Origin: Hypsibius dujardini
Taxonomy: Eukaryota; Tardigrada; Eutardigrada; Parachela; Hypsibiidae
NCBI GenBank assembly: GCA_001579985.1
Contig: LRSR01001416.1
Location: forward strand, 1-31,471
Direction: 5' to 3'
DNA: 31,471 bases
The notes under the pieces: model-generated
Told to the model about the DNA's origin: nothing
Seen by the model: only the letters and a program-made list of their open reading frames with translations
The model's database searches: none
Position numbers and translations under genes: made by a program
Part shown: positions 30,610-31,471 of the stretch, in pieces
How the letters are laid out: each line of letters begins with the position of its first letter
How positions within the stretch are numbered: the first letter of the stretch is position 1

Positions 30610-30848
30610 GAGATTCCACCAGAGACTACGCTGAAGATGTTGCTTGTGCAACAGCCTAGGGTGAAAGACAGACAACAGAATCGCTTGTAAACAGTTGATT
30701 AGTAGCAACTTCATGGACGTAACTTCAACTTTGATACTTAACTCACCAGCCGGAAACAAGGAGAGTACCAAGCACGACCAGCACCGCAGCAGCGGTACTT
30801 CCGGCAGTTCGACTGAATCTCCCATTTCGGTCTGCAATTTAATTTTGG
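30610..30848 (+). repeat. Dispersed repeat, copy 2 (parts A and B adjacent)
   Basis: Parts A (30,610-30,690) and B (30,707-30,848) lie 16 bp apart here, showing the unbroken form of the repeat, about 240 bp. Part A carries TGTTGC-TTGT-GCAACA at 30,638-30,653, a hairpin equivalent to that in copy 1. Family unknown; I see no terminal repeats or poly-A tail. Confidence 0.7.
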
Positions 30849-31217
30849 AAACAATTGTGGTCTCCACTTTTTCTCACCCTTTCCCTATCGTTCCACCCTT
30901 TTCCCAACTGTTTACTAATGTCCCACCCTTTTGGGTGCGCAGTCTGATTTTCAAGGCCTTCCTCCCATACTTTTCTCAAGATTTTTGAAAAAGTTCAGTT
31001 CTTCTTGGATGTTGTAAACTTTCGTGTGCATTCATTAGCAAGAACATATATTACACTGGGACTCCAACAACAGTTAACAGTTTGATAAAAAAAACTGAAA
31101 TTTTTGTAAACGTTCTGAAATCCCAGGGGAGCCCCTGAAAATCAGACTCCCACACCCTCACAATTTTTAAAATGATCAGAAACGGAAAACCAAATTTTGG
31201 GTTCAATCTTGAAAATG
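30849..31217. other. Stretch between repeat and guanylyl cyclase-like 3' end
   Basis: I see no supported gene; frames here are short and motif-free. No guanylyl cyclase transmembrane, kinase-like or cyclase exons are visible on the minus strand. Confidence 0.5.
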
Positions 31218-31223
31218 TTTTAT
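31218..31223 (-). terminator. Polyadenylation signal AATAAA
   Basis: On the minus strand, 30 bp after the stop of the guanylyl cyclase-like exons. Its position fits a true 3' end for the short transcript. Confidence 0.55.
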
Positions 31224-31252
31224 TTTGTCCTTGTGCCCAGTCCCTGGCCCTA

Positions 31253-31471
31253 CTATGAGGGGTCCTGGTTCCGACCTGTAAGGACCGTAAGCGAGCGCCT
31301 GGTCTTGACCGAGTGTGTTTCTTCACCTACCCTCCAGGCACTTTGGCGCCAGTCCTGTGTACCCGCAGTAAGGCTCATTCGGCGGGAAGTGGTCTTGCCC
31401 GAACCACGAGACGTTGCGCCGACGTGTCCAGGTGAAGGTGCCGTCCATGTTCTCGCTTCCAACCTCGATTA
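31253..31471 (-). CDS. Receptor guanylyl cyclase-like ectodomain, last exons (partial)
   Basis: Minus-strand exon 31,331-31,471 (runs off the window) codes for 46 residues plus a base, with NVSWFGQDHFPPNEPYCGYT and then APKC. The W.G....P.nePyCGy.G..P.C pattern is the membrane-proximal end of receptor guanylyl cyclases (natriuretic-peptide-receptor family), which make cGMP from GTP when a ligand binds outside. A donor at 31,330 and an acceptor at 31,276 bound a 55-bp intron; the final exon adds GRNQDPS and a TAG stop (31,253-31,255). Without splicing a stop comes two codons on, so either way the protein ends before a membrane segment. An AATAAA on the minus strand (31,218-31,223) lies 30 bp past the stop. 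It may be a secreted ectodomain isoform or a truncated gene copy. The upstream part is outside the window. Confidence 0.65.

Overview
The window looks like nuclear DNA of an invertebrate animal. Multi-exon genes have short GT-AG introns (down to about 55 bp). Protein pieces from three animal families can be read: S-adenosylmethionine synthetase, Kazal inhibitor and receptor guanylyl cyclase. Several families of small cut-and-paste transposons and CTGT-type microsatellites are present. I cannot name the phylum from the sequence. All identity figures are by-eye estimates.

Layout. (1) Positions 1 to about 13,820 form one very large inverted repeat. The left arm (1 to ~7,187, running off the window) pairs with the right arm (~7,458 to ~13,817) around a ~270-bp spacer. 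Each arm has a 9-bp-period minisatellite just outside the spacer. The arms differ at about one base in seven where I compared them. Each carries insertions the other lacks, so this is an old structure and not an assembly artefact. No convincing transposase or host gene is visible in it. (2) 13,820-14,410 holds a continuation of the subterminal repeats and a small foldback element. (3) 14,411-16,145 is a block repeated in direct orientation at 21,445-23,577. Its last ~310 bp sit just upstream of a methionine adenosyltransferase (MAT) first exon and look like a promoter; they are almost identical between copies, while the rest is much more diverged. (4) 16,337-24,811 (+) holds a MAT first exon followed by ten exons of an unrecognised protein in fully compatible splice phase. 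Read as one transcript this gives a 441-residue chimera. The unknown part contains two tandem copies of a ~100-residue domain with introns at matching places, and its last intron contains the second copy of the duplicated block. (5) 26,469-27,912 (+) is a complete five-exon secreted two-domain Kazal-like inhibitor of 227 residues. (6) 28,573-30,850 contains two copies of a short dispersed repeat; the first is split by a 1-kb PIF/Harbinger-like element that itself carries a smaller inverted-repeat element. (7) The right edge (31,253-31,471, -) holds the last exons of a receptor guanylyl cyclase-like ectodomain that stops before any membrane segment.

The genes do not form a pathway. The common themes are duplication and exon reuse: the inverted arms, the promoter block, and the internally repeated domains in two unrelated genes.
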